A stretch of 60,000 nt of DNA from Acanthaster planci (GCF_001949145.1 NW_019091607.1:176220-236219), one strand, 5' to 3'; shown: positions 39,771 to 51,588, counted from the stretch's first letter. Notes: generated from the letters alone by a model not told the origin. Translations and numbers: made by a program.

Positions 39771-42028
39771 CTCAATTTAGTAACGCAACTACATTGTATT
39801 GATATGTACTGCGGATGTAAGACTAAACGTACCGCTTCAAGAATAGTCAACGATTTGAGCATAATTAAGCATGCCAAAATTTGATTTGAATAAAAGCAGT
39901 CGTGACAAAGGTCGGTGCTAAGGTGATTCTCCAAGAAGAAATGTTGCTGCAGTTTTCATTAAAACCCAAGTTTGTTGTTCCTGAGTTTAGCAAGTTAAAT
40001 TCAAGGTTATCTCACACAACAATAATTCAATAGGCGCAGTCTTGAGACATGCGCACCGAGGCTGCGCCCACAATTTCACGCCAATTTCGACCGAGACAAA
40101 ATTTTGATTTTGCAACCTGTTTCATTTCACAGAGAGTTGAGGAATGAAGTGATTTGGTCCGCTTTAGCTGACTGCAAGGCTCCTTTTACTGTCGCGCCAC
40201 CTAAGACTGCGAAACTGAACGAAAACAGCTTTGTGCTGACTGATGAATCAAGACTGAACCAGGAGGAAAGTGATTCCGTGTAACATCCCATCATCCCATG
40301 CCTTCCGTTCATTTTTGGAGAGTTTCCTTTTGCTTTGTAAAATACTGACTCGCTTGTCCCTGAAATAGAGAGAATTAGTATGTGTGGTGACCGATGGAAT
40401 AATGGTGGAGCATGTTATTAGACATTGGGCGGCTACCGTGCACACGCGATATTTTCATGGGTTCATACTATGACAGGTCTGGCCGGACCTTGTCACGTGT
40501 TTGCCCTTCCCCCAACTCCACAAGAACTACGATTCCTTACGAGTGCACTCAAACATGTATTCATACATAAGAAGGTTCAAGATATCACCCCCAAACTACG
40601 TTAATACGCTTAGTATAAGAGCCTGGGCACTTCAAAAGTCAAAGAGCTAACAGTTTGCCCTATAGCGCAAGCAATGTTGTTTGCATTTTTAGCCTTATGA
40701 AAAAACCCAACATGGCATTATTCTACTATCAGTTTTAGTGAAAAACTTTTAAAATCTGTTGATTTCATGTTTAGAAAAGGAACGATTTGAACATGGTGCA
40801 ATTTACTGTAAACAACCGCATCACGACCTCTACAAAAAGGTGCCACCATTCTGTGAAAAGAGTGGCGTCATTGATTACCGACCTGGAAATCTGACGAAAT
40901 CTGATGACGTAGCCAAACGAATATCTGTCAAAGTGAGATCAGCTGGCGAAGCCAACATTATGTGGGATACATGACACCAGCTCTGTAGAGAAATCTCATT
41001 AGGAAAAGAGAGTCTGGGTAGAATTAGTCATGTCATGGTCTCGTAGGTGGCACATAGCAAGGCCGAGATTGGCTTCAGACAAAATGCGCATGCGCACACG
41101 CGCGTGCTCGGTGATATGTGGAGCTGGCGGCCTTGGCGCCAAGGCGAACTCTGCACGGAGTATCCGGGCACCTACGTTAATGGAGCTACCATGGAGGAGA
41201 ATAAAACTTGCTCTCTCCTGCGCTCTCAAGGGACAATGGCCGTTGTCAGCGTGAATGAACGGCAGTGCCGCACGTGTCTCCAAATGCAGCGCGAACCGTT
41301 AATCAGTGCTCTCTTGTGGGCCCCTTGAATTGCCACGTATGCGTCGCCGATTCACTGAAGAAGGGATTGAAACTTACAAGCGAGTTGCATGTGAGCACGT
41401 GGATCGCTCGCCTTGGCGTCGGGCAAATTAATGACGTCTTTAGGTGTCACTGGCATTTGCTCGCGCATTCCCTAAAAAGAACGACCGGTAGCTGCAAGAT
41501 CTCTGTCACTTCCGGCAATGTGATCTGAATCATGACGTTGAAATTCAAACTGGGATGAATTTCAATGTCATTTACCCGAAAAGAAATAATTGTTATAAGA
41601 TATAAAGTAAAAGGAGAGAAATAAGTGGCACTTAAGAATGCGTGGTTTGGGTGCATTATTGTCGTGTGATTGGACAGTTCGAGGGTGTGGTGAAATGTGA
41701 GCATGCATCCATGGCATGACATTTTGGCACCTGCTGGTTTGATGGGGCCAAAACAGGTTCTTTTTGTAAAGTATAGGCCTATATTAACAAACCGCACTGG
41801 ATTTCAGAATTAATTTTCCTCTTCTTCCTGTTGACTCTATCGGCGTGCAAATGATGTCGGCTTTTCAGAAGCTAGAGGCACTCGAGTAAAAATATCCCCA
41901 AGAAGAGATTGAAAAGGGGAAAAAATAAGACAGACACGAAGATTCTGAACAAAAAGCAGATCCTCGGCTGAAGTAAAGCAGTGACACCAAATACTGCAAT
42001 GGAAAGAAATAATTTCTCAACTGTTTCA
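39771..42028. other. Gene-free stretch
   Basis: A GC-rich patch at 41.03-41.3 kb carries frames on three readings, none protein-like. One TAGGCCTA at 41774. Confidence 0.55.
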
Positions 42029-42060
42029 GCATAATTATGGTGTTCCATATGTGCCGTCCG

Positions 42061-42155
42061 GTCGCATTTTTCAGCCTGCGTCGCATTTTTTAACCGGCGT
42101 TGCATTTTTCAACGGGCGTCGCATTTTTCAACAGGCGTTGCCTTTCAATGTGAAT
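42061..42155. repeat. Left 19-bp iteron array
   Basis: Five units of exactly 19 bp, consensus gtcgcatttttcaacnggc. The last unit is degenerate (gcctttcaa). The array is the mirror image of the right array. Confidence 0.85.
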
Positions 42156-42389
42156 AAGCCATTAATCATCAATGGTCAACCTTGGTCCAGCCGGACCTGA
42201 CGTTGTTGACTTAGATGGTAAAGGTATGCGCACATATTTTTAATGATTATGGAAACGGTTAAATCAGCATGTATGCGTCGATTAACTGTGTGTAAATAAA
42301 TTAACAGCCCTTTAATGAACCCAATTATTCGTGGAAGTTCACCTTGCTGAAAGCATGTTGTGGTTGTAGCAACGTATACATTTCTACTC

Positions 42390-42520
42390 AGGTCGGAGGC
42401 TACAGCATGTACGCTACAGGCTATGGGACGGAGGGGTACCCCCTTACCTGTCCAATCCCTATACACAGAATTCCTGAGATCCCGATCAAACAACGACCAA
42501 CACAACGGGCTGTGTTGAGG
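42390..42520 (+). repeat. Dispersed GAGGGGTACCCCC repeat, copy 2
   Basis: It carries gaggggtaccccc, tgtccaatcc, tatacaca, gaattcctgag and cgaccaacacaa in the order seen at 44830-44995. It lies inside the iteron-ended transposon, so it is either part of that element or an older insertion in it. Confidence 0.6.
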
Positions 42521-42541
42521 TCAAAGTTAAAATTTATCATC

Positions 42542-42637
42542 GAAAAATGCGACGCCGGTCGAAAAATGCGACGCCCGTTCGAAAAATGCGAAGCCGGTCG
42601 AAAGATGCGACGCCCGTCGAAAGATGCGACCAGATGG
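42542..42637. repeat. Right 19-bp iteron array
   Basis: Five units of 19-20 bp, consensus gaaaaatgcgacgccngtc, the reverse complement of the left array. The two outermost units share a substitution (gaaagatgcgac) not seen in the inner three, suggesting duplication within the array. Confidence 0.85.
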
Positions 42638-43768
42638 CACATATGGAACACCATACATAATGCACAATTCAGGGTGCCTCAATCACTCTAACAACTTTTA
42701 TGGTATTTATTTAGTACCACATAGCATATGTCGCCCCTCTCAATCAAACGAGATACGACTAGTTCTTAAAGTAGCACTGTGTCGCAGAACTCATCTGTCC
42801 AAAAGAGAAAACAAATAATGCTAAATCAACTCTATGTCTGTGGTAACATTGACTTATTTATCCAATGATATCACATGGTGTAGCTTTTATTACATGTTGT
42901 CTATATCAGACGTCTCGTCTAATACGCTACACTGTGTTATAGAGAAACCAAAGAATGTTAAATCAGAGTCTTCTGACTTCTAGATCGACTCAGCAGTCCA
43001 ATGGGGATACCTGTGTGATGTTAATGAACATTTTTATTGTATATTCACTCACATTCCTCTTAAGCAACCCATAGGATTGATTTAGCCCCCCCCCGGCTTG
43101 TTATCAGTATTCTTATTGTGCCCTCGACCGACGAAATCGACAAGAGTTTTGTGCTAGTTGCATTTGGCACGACTCTTCCCATAAAGCAGAAATGAGGTCT
43201 TGGGATGAAATATGTGTCTGGCATTAAAATTAGATGACAACTCTGTAGCCTTGAGAACCAAATTGGCATTTCAAAGCTCTCGGCTAAATTTGATGTTCAT
43301 GAAAGAGAGACTAATTGGACCCAATTTTCCAGAGTGTTATTATTTGTTCACGTTTTAATTGCCAAAACGAGGGCCAAGTTAAAGATCAGTCACATTGCTT
43401 TGACATAAAATGGTTATTTAACAGGGAATTGGTCATGTACCCATGTCATGACGCACGTAGCAGCTTCTCTGCATATTCATAAAAAAATCATCCTTTTGGG
43501 AGTTCAGTTCCACAGCGAGTATGCCCAGAGTGAAAGAAAATGCGTCGATGAGGACGGCAAACAAATCCAGCGATTTGATGATGTCACACTTATGTTTCGG
43601 TCCTCAGTTTTTCGTTATTATTTTGTTATTCAATGATCTTATGTAATCAAATATGCAGTAGCCTTTTTTCGAGCGGTGAAAATTCGTTTATTCCCCCTTT
43701 TCCTGTAAAACAAATCAATGTAGGCCTATTCTTGCAACCAGGTTTTTCACAAGAATGTGAAACACATA

Positions 43769-44172
43769 AGGGCCGTCCATTAAGTACGTACGCACAAATT
43801 GCCGACTTTTCAGACCCCTAGCTCCCCTGTTAGCTTGGCGTACGCAGTGCCCCCCCCACGCATACGCATTTCACAATTCCGGAAGACACTGCTTGTCTTT
43901 GTGTCATGAGTAATGTTGCAGTTTACTAATAATGGGCGTCGGCGCGGGAGGAGAGAGGTGGCGTGGATGATGGAGAATACTGTGTTTGAACTTCGACGCA
44001 CAAAAGCTGATTTTGGTAGAGAGTTGTATGAGAAAGTGTACTGATCAGATTCATTAAAAGGCCAATTTTCGGTTTGCGTACGGTATCCCCAGGATTGAAA
44101 CCCCCCCCTCTGGCGTACGCAAAGGCACCATCTTCCTTGTGCGTAGGCCTACGTACTTTATGGACGAGCCCT
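43769..44172. mobile_element. 404-bp MITE with AGGGCCGTCC-type terminal inverted repeats
   Basis: The left end AGGGCCGTCCATTAAGTACG is matched on the opposite strand at the right end by AGGGCTCGTCCATAAAGTAC; both continue GTA...CGCAC. A second inner pair (gcgtacgc, runs of C, gtacgc) extends the symmetry. There is no coding potential, so this is a non-autonomous DNA transposon. The target duplication is unclear. Confidence 0.7.
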
Positions 44173-44829
44173 CATTATGAAGAGTTATAATAAAAATCAT
44201 CCTGGAAATCTTAGAAAGGTTGTAAAGCCAGATTCACGAGCTTAAAAATCTGATTCACTGTGTTTTTATTCTGTGATTTTATTTATTGGGTTACCGAAAG
44301 TCCATTTGATACTCGAATAGTGTAGAATTTAGTAGGGTTTAATGGTGTCGATAAAAATCAGTTTATGGTCTGTGAAGGATGATACTGGCTTCTAATGACG
44401 ATACTGCATAAAAATTGATGGCTCAATATCACTAAAAATAACCTTTCTACTTTTGGCTTTATCGTGTGTGTCATTACAAGCGTCCATCTCAAATATATTT
44501 GTGGTGTATCTCCAAGAAAATCCCAACAAGAAATAAATTTATATGTTGCACTCTATTTTGGCAACACGCGCGGCGTCTCCATGTGAGACTACGGAACGCA
44601 CAAGTATCGAACACTGGCTACAGCTTTCCCCCGCTGCCTCTTTTGATCAAAATTCGAATCTGTAGTCGTGGGAGACAAGACCGGATATTTTGGCTACCCC
44701 TGTCATGCGCCGCTCATACAATCCCATGTATTAACTAAATTGATACACAGGAAGTGCTGGGTGAATATACATGGTCATAATACGGCTCTTGACCCCAGAG
44801 TTTCTTGACCTTGCGGCCGTAATAGGGGG

Positions 44830-44995
44830 CTTTAGCATGGAACGGTATATCTAGCAAGAAATGAAACCGAGGGGTACCCCCCAACATGTCCAATCGCCAT
44901 ACACACTCTAGACTATTGCTATCAAACACATCCTTCCTAGATATCTAAAAAGAATTCCTCAGAATCTAGTGAAATTATGACCAACACAAAGCGGC
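44830..44995 (+). repeat. Dispersed GAGGGGTACCCCC repeat, copy 3
   Basis: It shares gaggggtacccc, tgtccaatc and atacaca, then agaattcct and gaccaacacaa, in the same order as 42390-42520, and has about 45 extra bases in the middle. The middle part (ctctagactattg) matches the reverse complement of the window start instead. The three copies define a family. Confidence 0.6.
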
Positions 44996-45029
44996 GGGGG
45001 GGGGGGCTCCCTCTCTCTCATATCTTGCT

Positions 45030-46155
45030 CCATATGTGGAATGGCATAAGCGGACGCAATAACCTATAGCATAACGTATCTCCGGAGAGGCATCTGCGCT
45101 ACATGCCAAGAATAAAAAGGACCCTCTTTGCTGTGAATGTCAAGTTGTATCACCACGGTGAGTTGTAATGTCGCTTACGGTTAAAGGATTGGTATACAAT
45201 AGCTAAAGTTGTACAACGCTGAGAAACAGGTGATCCGCCCAATGCACGTTGTCCACTTGACAATTACTTGACAATAGCGTATTACGTATTAAGCCGATTG
45301 GGCCCGGTAAAGTGAGCGTTTTAAAAGCCAACACTCCCCGTCCATTTTACCACTTATACTATTGCTGCAAAATGTTGTTCCCACCGCTGATCTCAGTCAA
45401 GACATATAAGCTATGACACAAAACTCAGGGATATTCATTTTCTCGTTTATCACTTTAAGTGAAAGCCTCGTCAAGTCCCTCCCATTAAAGCTAAAACCCT
45501 CGAGAGACCGGTTTATTTGGCCCATCTTACAGCCGGGGGCGATTCCCCCCCGAACTCGGCTGTGCCTGGTACGATTGTTTTGAAACTTTGCATGCTTATA
45601 AACACTCCCCTTATCTTTACAAATATGACTATCGTTACACAATTTATATTTTAATCAGAAATGTGTCATTTAAAAAAAAAGTCATTTAAAAAGTCATTTC
45701 AATCAAAATGACTGGGAAGAGTTGTTCTAAAACTCCTGAAGGCTCAACTCCTGAAAAAATGCACTGCTGCGATATCGGAAAAAAATTCGTGAAGGCGGGC
45801 GGATTCCCACCCGCTCTCATAGGGTTAACAGTCATAATTATGGGCAATCCAGTCAGGGCAGCCAGTGTCTTGGACTTCTCAGTAGGGCATCACAGAGCGG
45901 TGTATTATGCAATCACCTATTGCCATGTGTACAACGCACATCGGAAGGATCGCCTGTCAGCATCGTAAAAAATGGGAGTTAAGGGCCAATTACTAAAGCG
46001 CGAAAGCGTGAATACAACCACCATGGAGATACAACAAAAATTTTCACCGCCAAAAGGTGCTTTTTATTCATGGATGTAACGCAGATGTCTCTCCAAAGAT
46101 ACGTTATGTCATCGGTTATTGCGTTCGCTTATCGGCACCGTTCCATGCTTGATAC
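45030..46155. mobile_element. ~1.1-kb element with long (~125 bp) terminal inverted repeats
   Basis: Sequence 45038-45165 is about 75% identical to the reverse complement of 46000-46150. Shared blocks include ataacgtatc, gagag-catctgcg-tacat, gaataaaaag and gttgtatc. The ~830-bp interior has no transposase; its longest frame (45708-45968, 86 codons) resembles nothing known. It is probably a foldback-type or internally deleted DNA transposon; the arm divergence says it is old. Confidence 0.65.
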
Positions 46156-46861
46156 TTTATAGCACAAGAACGGAGAAAAAGCGGGTGAAGTAAGTTAGAA
46201 GTTCCTCTTGGAAACTGAAATAGTTGTTTTCTATTTTTAAAGTTTAGCCTTGTGAAACTTTGAAATCGGGACACAAAATCGCCCTACTCATGCAACAAGC
46301 AGGGGCAACGATTAGCGCCGTCTGCACATATCTGCATCGAAACCGAGGCTCTCTGTGTTGAAGTTTGTCGCGCACGCCCGTAGAGTCCACACAACGAGTA
46401 AATGGCGTCTCCGGTTCGTAAGTGTGACGCCACTTCAGTTTAAACCACGCTCACAGCACAAGATACATGACCACCGCAGGTACGTCAGTTCGCGGTCAAT
46501 TGTCGTTATTTCTTCTTTTGATTTTACGTGTCGAGTCATCCTGAAAGACTCTTTCACAAAAATTTGCAGCCTGAAAAGTCTAAAATTAAAATACATTTAA
46601 ACATTTGTGTCTTGACTCCTTACTTTCAATCGTCTGACCGTATTAAGAATTGAAGCTGACACATACAGCCTCGTTTTCAAACGCAGAAGTGCTCAGATCA
46701 ACGCTAAAAGCGTCGTATTGGGATTTCTCTATTGTGGAACACGTGATTTCAGCTAGTGCGTGGACATCTTCGGTAGGTCAATAGGTCGGTGGCTTCGTAC
46801 ATTGGATAGACTGGCGTGAGATACTACAAAAGTGTCTTGCTCGAAGACGAGGGAACCAGAG

Positions 46862-47101
46862 GTTTTTATTTATTTATTAAATCTTTCTGGTAATGAAACC
46901 AAGGATTGTAGCCCGAAAGCCTGAAGAAACCTGTAGAGAGGAGACAATGAGACGAAATTAATAAGTGGTTGGAGGAAAATCCCAGAAGAATAATCTGGGT
47001 AAAAGCCCACCTCCACATCCTCCACATGTGGACTGGGCCAGGAATCGAACCCGGGACCACAGAGGTGGGAGGAGAGAAAAGTGTGATCACCCGCTTCAAT
47101 G
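46862..47101 (-). mobile_element. tRNA-derived SINE (full-length-like)
   Basis: On the minus strand the element opens with a tRNA-like head: A-box-like agcgggtgatcacac near 47097-47083 and an exact B box GGTTCGATTCC at 47051-47041, within gtcccgggttcgattcctgg. A body follows with catgtgg and ttctgggattttcctcc, resembling the conserved central domain of marine-animal SINEs. The tail is an (AATA)-rich run at 46880-46862. These SINEs are transcribed by RNA polymerase III and moved by LINE machinery. Confidence 0.7.
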
Positions 47102-47247
47102 GATAGTTGGTGCATAATTATTGCTGATGGATTCACCGGTTATTGCTCGAGCAATCGGATAACGTAGAGGTGTCCTCATCTTAAAAAAGAAGATAATATC
47201 GGTAGGGAATTTTGTGGAGAAGCTACTTTTTTCAGAGAAATATTCCC

Positions 47248-47412
47248 AGTGGCGTATCCTTGGCGGGGGAGGGGCAAAATGAGATTGCTTTTTCAAAAAA
47301 CGGCAATACTACGTTTTTCATCAATAAAGGTGATGGTTCCCCTTTGAAAACATAAGTGCTTTCAATTCCCCAAAAGAGAAAAGAATGCCAACATAATTGG
47401 GGGGGGGTAGGC
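47248..47412 (+). mobile_element. Fragment of 'agtggcgtagc' MITE
   Basis: Opens agtggcgtatccttggcggggg, like the left end of the family. The right end is not clear; a run of G near 47399 may mark it. A similar G-rich fragment without a clear partner end lies at 37056-37100, and another at 54011-54056. Confidence 0.35.
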
Positions 47413-49393
47413 AACAGGTTAACACTCCTTTTCATGTCTTGTCTTGTGTGCTGCACCTTTGCATTTCAAAGTAAAGTTCACCGCTACCAATTTTCAGGAT
47501 TTCTCACAGTTTTCACACATAATTATTAACACTTTTACCCTTTACAATATAATTGATAGAACGCACCATTGGGAATGCCTGGTAATAGTTAGTCTTAGGC
47601 GTCTCCAGAAGGCTTCACAATAATCATGAAAGCACACACGCAGAAATGAGCGGCTGTCTTACTCGCACTTTTGAATAGAAATTTTACCCGTCACCGGAAT
47701 CCACAAGATCCTTTGAGGGGAAATTGTTGATATGCATACAGCAAAAAGGATGAATAAAAGAAGCAAATTCAAGAGTCTTCGGTCCTGTCATTTGTTTTTT
47801 ACGTAAATGCTTTTCCTAATTGGGGAACCATTTGTGTTGCTCGCCCTTTAGGCACAGACTAGGCTTATCCTGTCGAAATATCCACTTCCGTGGAGAGAGC
47901 ACGGTGCACCTTTGTCGGCTATCAGACGAGAGCGACGGCCTTACGAGGTTAATGAGGGCCCCGGTTTGCCGGTCACGCTCTCGCGCTTTTGACGAACGTT
48001 CATCTTTATGTGGCTTTAAAAGCTCAGCATTCCTATGCATTCGAATTGCGGCCTGGTTTACGGCGGGAAATGGCAATTTGTTCATTTTCTAGTCAAAATA
48101 ACCGGCGATCTGTGAAAGATAAAACGTGCCAAAGAAGGCATTCCTGGATGTGGTATTTCCTGGCTTGCCGCAGACGATCGGCGAGTAAACATTATTTATT
48201 CATTGTTGAAAGTAGATACTTGAGACAGGTCCTCAGTGGACCTAAGAAGGATCCACTTTGCTGAAGATGACACGTTTGCACGGAGGCTGAAGTGACTACT
48301 TCAGCGCACCAAACAAGCCCATTTAGCTCTTTTCTCATTTTCTAAACTTTTCGCAATGGCTACTGGGGGCACAAGCCTCACTGAGGCGGCCACACACGAT
48401 TAATAACATCCCTCCCTTCCCAAGTCACTTCGACTCCGCCCATGCTTTCGTCATGCTGTTTCCCATCTCTGATCTTGCTCTTTTTCAGCTGCCCTAGGCC
48501 CGAGGAGCACACAATAATAGCAGATCCCACCTGGTCGTGACATCCATGATCCTGTTCGAATTACCACGCTTCCCTACCGCGCTGAAAGGGACTCAAACGC
48601 CCCTCGCCAGGTTGTGTTACATACCATTTGTGACTGGATCCGGCAAATGGATTCTAAAGAACACTCTATCGGAGGGGCCAGATTTGTGCGAACATTACAG
48701 AGGGAGCATGTTGTTTATTTGCCACTGCCATTTCAATGTGTTGAAATGAGGTATAACAAAGACTGCTCTGAAACGGCCACGTAAACGAAATCTGAGTTTT
48801 ATGGCAAATAAACAAGTTTTCAGGCGCTCCGAATTGTGTATATTTACATTACATAGTCGCCTGGGTTGGATTCCAGGCGTCTGTCTCCAGAAATAAACTC
48901 CAGATTTAACCGATGTGAGTAGTTAAATCCCGCCAAAGGGACAGACCTTTTCCCATTCTGTGGTCAGTGCACCAGCATGGAACGCTAGGTCATCTCATAG
49001 TCTTGTGAATTCAGCTGTATCTTTATAGTCTTTTGTAATGCTTATTCGACCATCAAAATCAAGAGAGTGCATAATAAAATTGACATGTTTATTATTTTTC
49101 CCCTATATTAGTTCCATATATAACTGAATTAAAAGTTGAGTGGCTTCAAAGGTCACCTTGATCTCAAAGGAAATCAGTGGTGGTGGGATTGCTAACTCCA
49201 CCAAGTGTATGGTTTTCTGGCTCCTGTCTTCACAGAAGATCAATCTTCAGCCAATATATAGCTTCCAGGCGATTCGTCCCAATTACCAGACTAATGGATC
49301 CGGGCGAGGTATCCTCCACCGCTGAAGAAATAAGTTAATTTCCCCTTCAAGCTGAATGTATTTCCACCTTTGGAATGAGTTGCCAGCGGGAAC
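47413..49393. other. Gene-free stretch
   Basis: The GC-rich 47.82-48.09 kb block has ~90-codon frames on both strands with no recognisable domain or splice site. A perfect small hairpin (cgcctgg...ccaggcg) lies at about 48855-48876. Confidence 0.5.
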
Positions 49394-49468
49394 TTGGGAG
49401 AAGAGAGGGGGTGGGGGGGGGGAGAGGGGAAAGGGGGAGGGGACGGGGGAGAGGGGGAAGGGTGAGAA
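49394..49468 (+). repeat. Polypurine G/A tract
   Basis: About 75 bases almost purely G and A, with many runs of four or more G. It can form triplex or G-quadruplex structures. Antisense frames through it are Pro/Ser artefacts. Confidence 0.9.
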
Positions 49469-50494
49469 TTTTTTAGCTTCCCATGATGCAAACAAAATCC
49501 TTTGGAAACTAAACGGACAGGAATGAATATGTAGGCCTACTAATATGTCATGTGATTTGAGATTTATTAGAATGTTCAACGCACGGGGTGGGAAACAATA
49601 TGTTAGGTCATATTTTGCACCATGTTTTAACTGCGATGATTTGCAACATTGTGACGATTTTGTTCCCACTACAGATAGTTACATAACTGAAACTTAGGAA
49701 TCTTTTCTCAAATAAAGCATTTTTTCACTTCTCTTCGGTTTTTGCAGGTTTGTTTGCTCTTCGCCGGTTTATGCTGTGCTGGTGTTCTTTAGTCAATCTT
49801 GTCATTCTTGTCTGAATGGCGAAGAACCCTGCACTTGAACACAACTATTCCTTGACTGGGTTCACAGAAATATTGACTGCGACACACTGGTTCCTACTTT
49901 GAACTCACTGAGGCCGCCTCGGACGAAGCATTCCGGAACTGAGGACTCGCTCTGTAAACGCTTGGGCACACGGCGCGGGATGAACACGACACGAGACCGC
50001 TGTTTACCGCCCATTAGTTGTGCACACACTGTGTTGGTTGTGTTACGCCAATTATTACTGGACGGTGACGGTGTGCAAACATGGCGCAATGTGGCTGTAC
50101 TTTTTTTTCTTTCTCCGTATTTGCTCACTTTCCATGACCTCCAATATCTGGGGGCAAGTGAGAGTTCCTATTTAGCAAAACCGCTCATTAAGCTCAAGGG
50201 TGCATTGATTGGTAACTGAATATGTAGTTGGCAAGCCGGTGCAAACTTAATTTGGTACGCGGTAAGTGAGTTTGTTTGTTTGGAGTTATGTCACGCCATC
50301 CAGGAAATGATTGCTTCGCAATCTGCGGAAAATCTCATTGCCCTGAACAACAGCATGGTTTTTCGTTACTACACTACTTCTGTGTTTTAAAACCAAACAT
50401 AGACCAGCACAAGTGGGAACATTAACAGACTAGCTACATGGCCATAATAGTGTTTTGACGAAAGGCAGAAGTCTTCACAAACTATACCTAGGTG

Positions 50495-50600
50495 TATGGC
50501 GTGCCAAGTTAACATTAATTCTCTATTCGTAAAAGAGATATATCTATTATGAATAGAAATATCCCTATACGCGGATTAAATGTTAACTTTGCACGCCATA
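50495..50600. mobile_element. 106-bp TA-flanked hairpin MITE
   Basis: The ends tatggcgtgccaagttaaca and tgttaactttgcacgccata are inverted repeats with one or two differences. TA stands at both outer edges, as expected for Tc1/mariner-type insertion. An inner pair (ctattcgtaa / ttatgaatag) extends the hairpin. Confidence 0.6.
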
Positions 50601-51055
50601 TTGGCGCCTTTACGTGAACCTATTCCCCTGACGTTTCTGTGTCCCGTTTGTTAGTTTGTCAGGTAGTTTGTTTTAGATGGAGCGTGTCGTGGAGGGGTGG
50701 GTTTCTAAACCTTCCACTCTCCACCTTTTGAGGAAAAAGGTGTACTTGTACTTCATTGCACAACAGGCAAAAGGAATTTGACGCCTCCAAATGCTAACTG
50801 TTTTACGCCAGAATTATAGGAAGTGAGTATTTAGAGAAGATGTGCTTGGCGCTTTTTCTTTTCTTTCTTTCTTGTCTCTTTACTGTAGACCCCTAATGTA
50901 AACAATTCCATGTATATTGAATTATTTTCCTGCGAATGAATGCCTACCTTTGCCCTCAATATCATCCTCTTTGCCTCTGAATACTATAGGGAAGTACCAG
51001 TCTTCAGATCTGTAACAATAGAGGGCGGTAATCAAGCAAACTGGAGCTGTTTACG

Positions 51056-51588
51056 GGTGCAGTCCACTAATTCANNNNNNNNNNNNNNNNNNNNNNNNNN
51101 NNNNNNNNNNNNNNNNNNNNNNNNNNNNNNNNNNNNNNNNNNNNNNNNNNNNNNNNNNNNNNNNNNNNNNNNNNNNNNNNNNNNNNNNNNNNNNNNNNNN
51201 NNNNNNNNNNNNNNNNNNNNNNNNNNNNNNNNNNNNNNNNNNNNNNNNNNNNNNNNNNNNNNNNNNNNNNNNNNNNNNNNNNNNNNNNNNNNNNNNNNNN
51301 NNNNNNNNNNNNNNNNNNNNNNNNNNNNNNNNNNNNNNNNNNNNNNNNNNNNNNNNNNNNNNNNNNNNNNNNNNNNNNNNNNNNNNNNNNNNNNNNNNNN
51401 NNNNNNNNNNNNNNNNNNNNNNNNNNNNNNNNNNNNNNNNNNNNNNNNNNNNNNNNNNNNNNNNNNNNNNNNNNNNNNNNNNNNNNNNNNNNNNNNNNNN
51501 NNNNNNNNNNNNNNNNNNNNNNNNNNNNNNNNNNNNNNNNNNNNNNNNNNNNNNNNNNNNNNNNNNNNNCTGGAATTAGTGGACTGTA
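51056..51588. mobile_element. Inverted-repeat element containing an assembly gap
   Basis: The gap is bracketed by gggtgcagtccactaattc (left) and gaattagtggactgtaccc (right), which are inverted copies with one mismatch. The inverted ends continue up to the N edges on both sides, so the missing DNA is probably the rest of the same hairpin element. Confidence 0.6.
51075..51569. other. Assembly gap (495 N)
   Basis: Run of N. Any open frame spanning it is meaningless. Confidence 1.

Larger units (their letters stand above)
42029..42664. mobile_element. Non-autonomous DNA transposon with iteron-bearing inverted ends
   Basis: The ends are inverted repeats: left gcataattatggtgttcc and right, on the other strand, gcattatgtatggtgttcc, both continuing ATATGTGCC. 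Just inside each end is an array of five ~19-bp units facing inwards: gtcgcatttttc units starting at 42061, 42080, 42099, 42118 and 42137, and gaaaaatgcgacgcc units starting at 42542, 42561, 42581, 42600 and 42619. No transposase frame lies in the ~390-bp interior, which carries a copy of the GGGGTACCCC repeat family. The paired arrays look like transposase binding sites. Confidence 0.75.

Noticed and set aside
42061-42637. Regular repeats resembling a CRISPR array
   Set aside because: Units are contiguous with no spacers, mirrored at two ends of a transposon, in a eukaryotic context.
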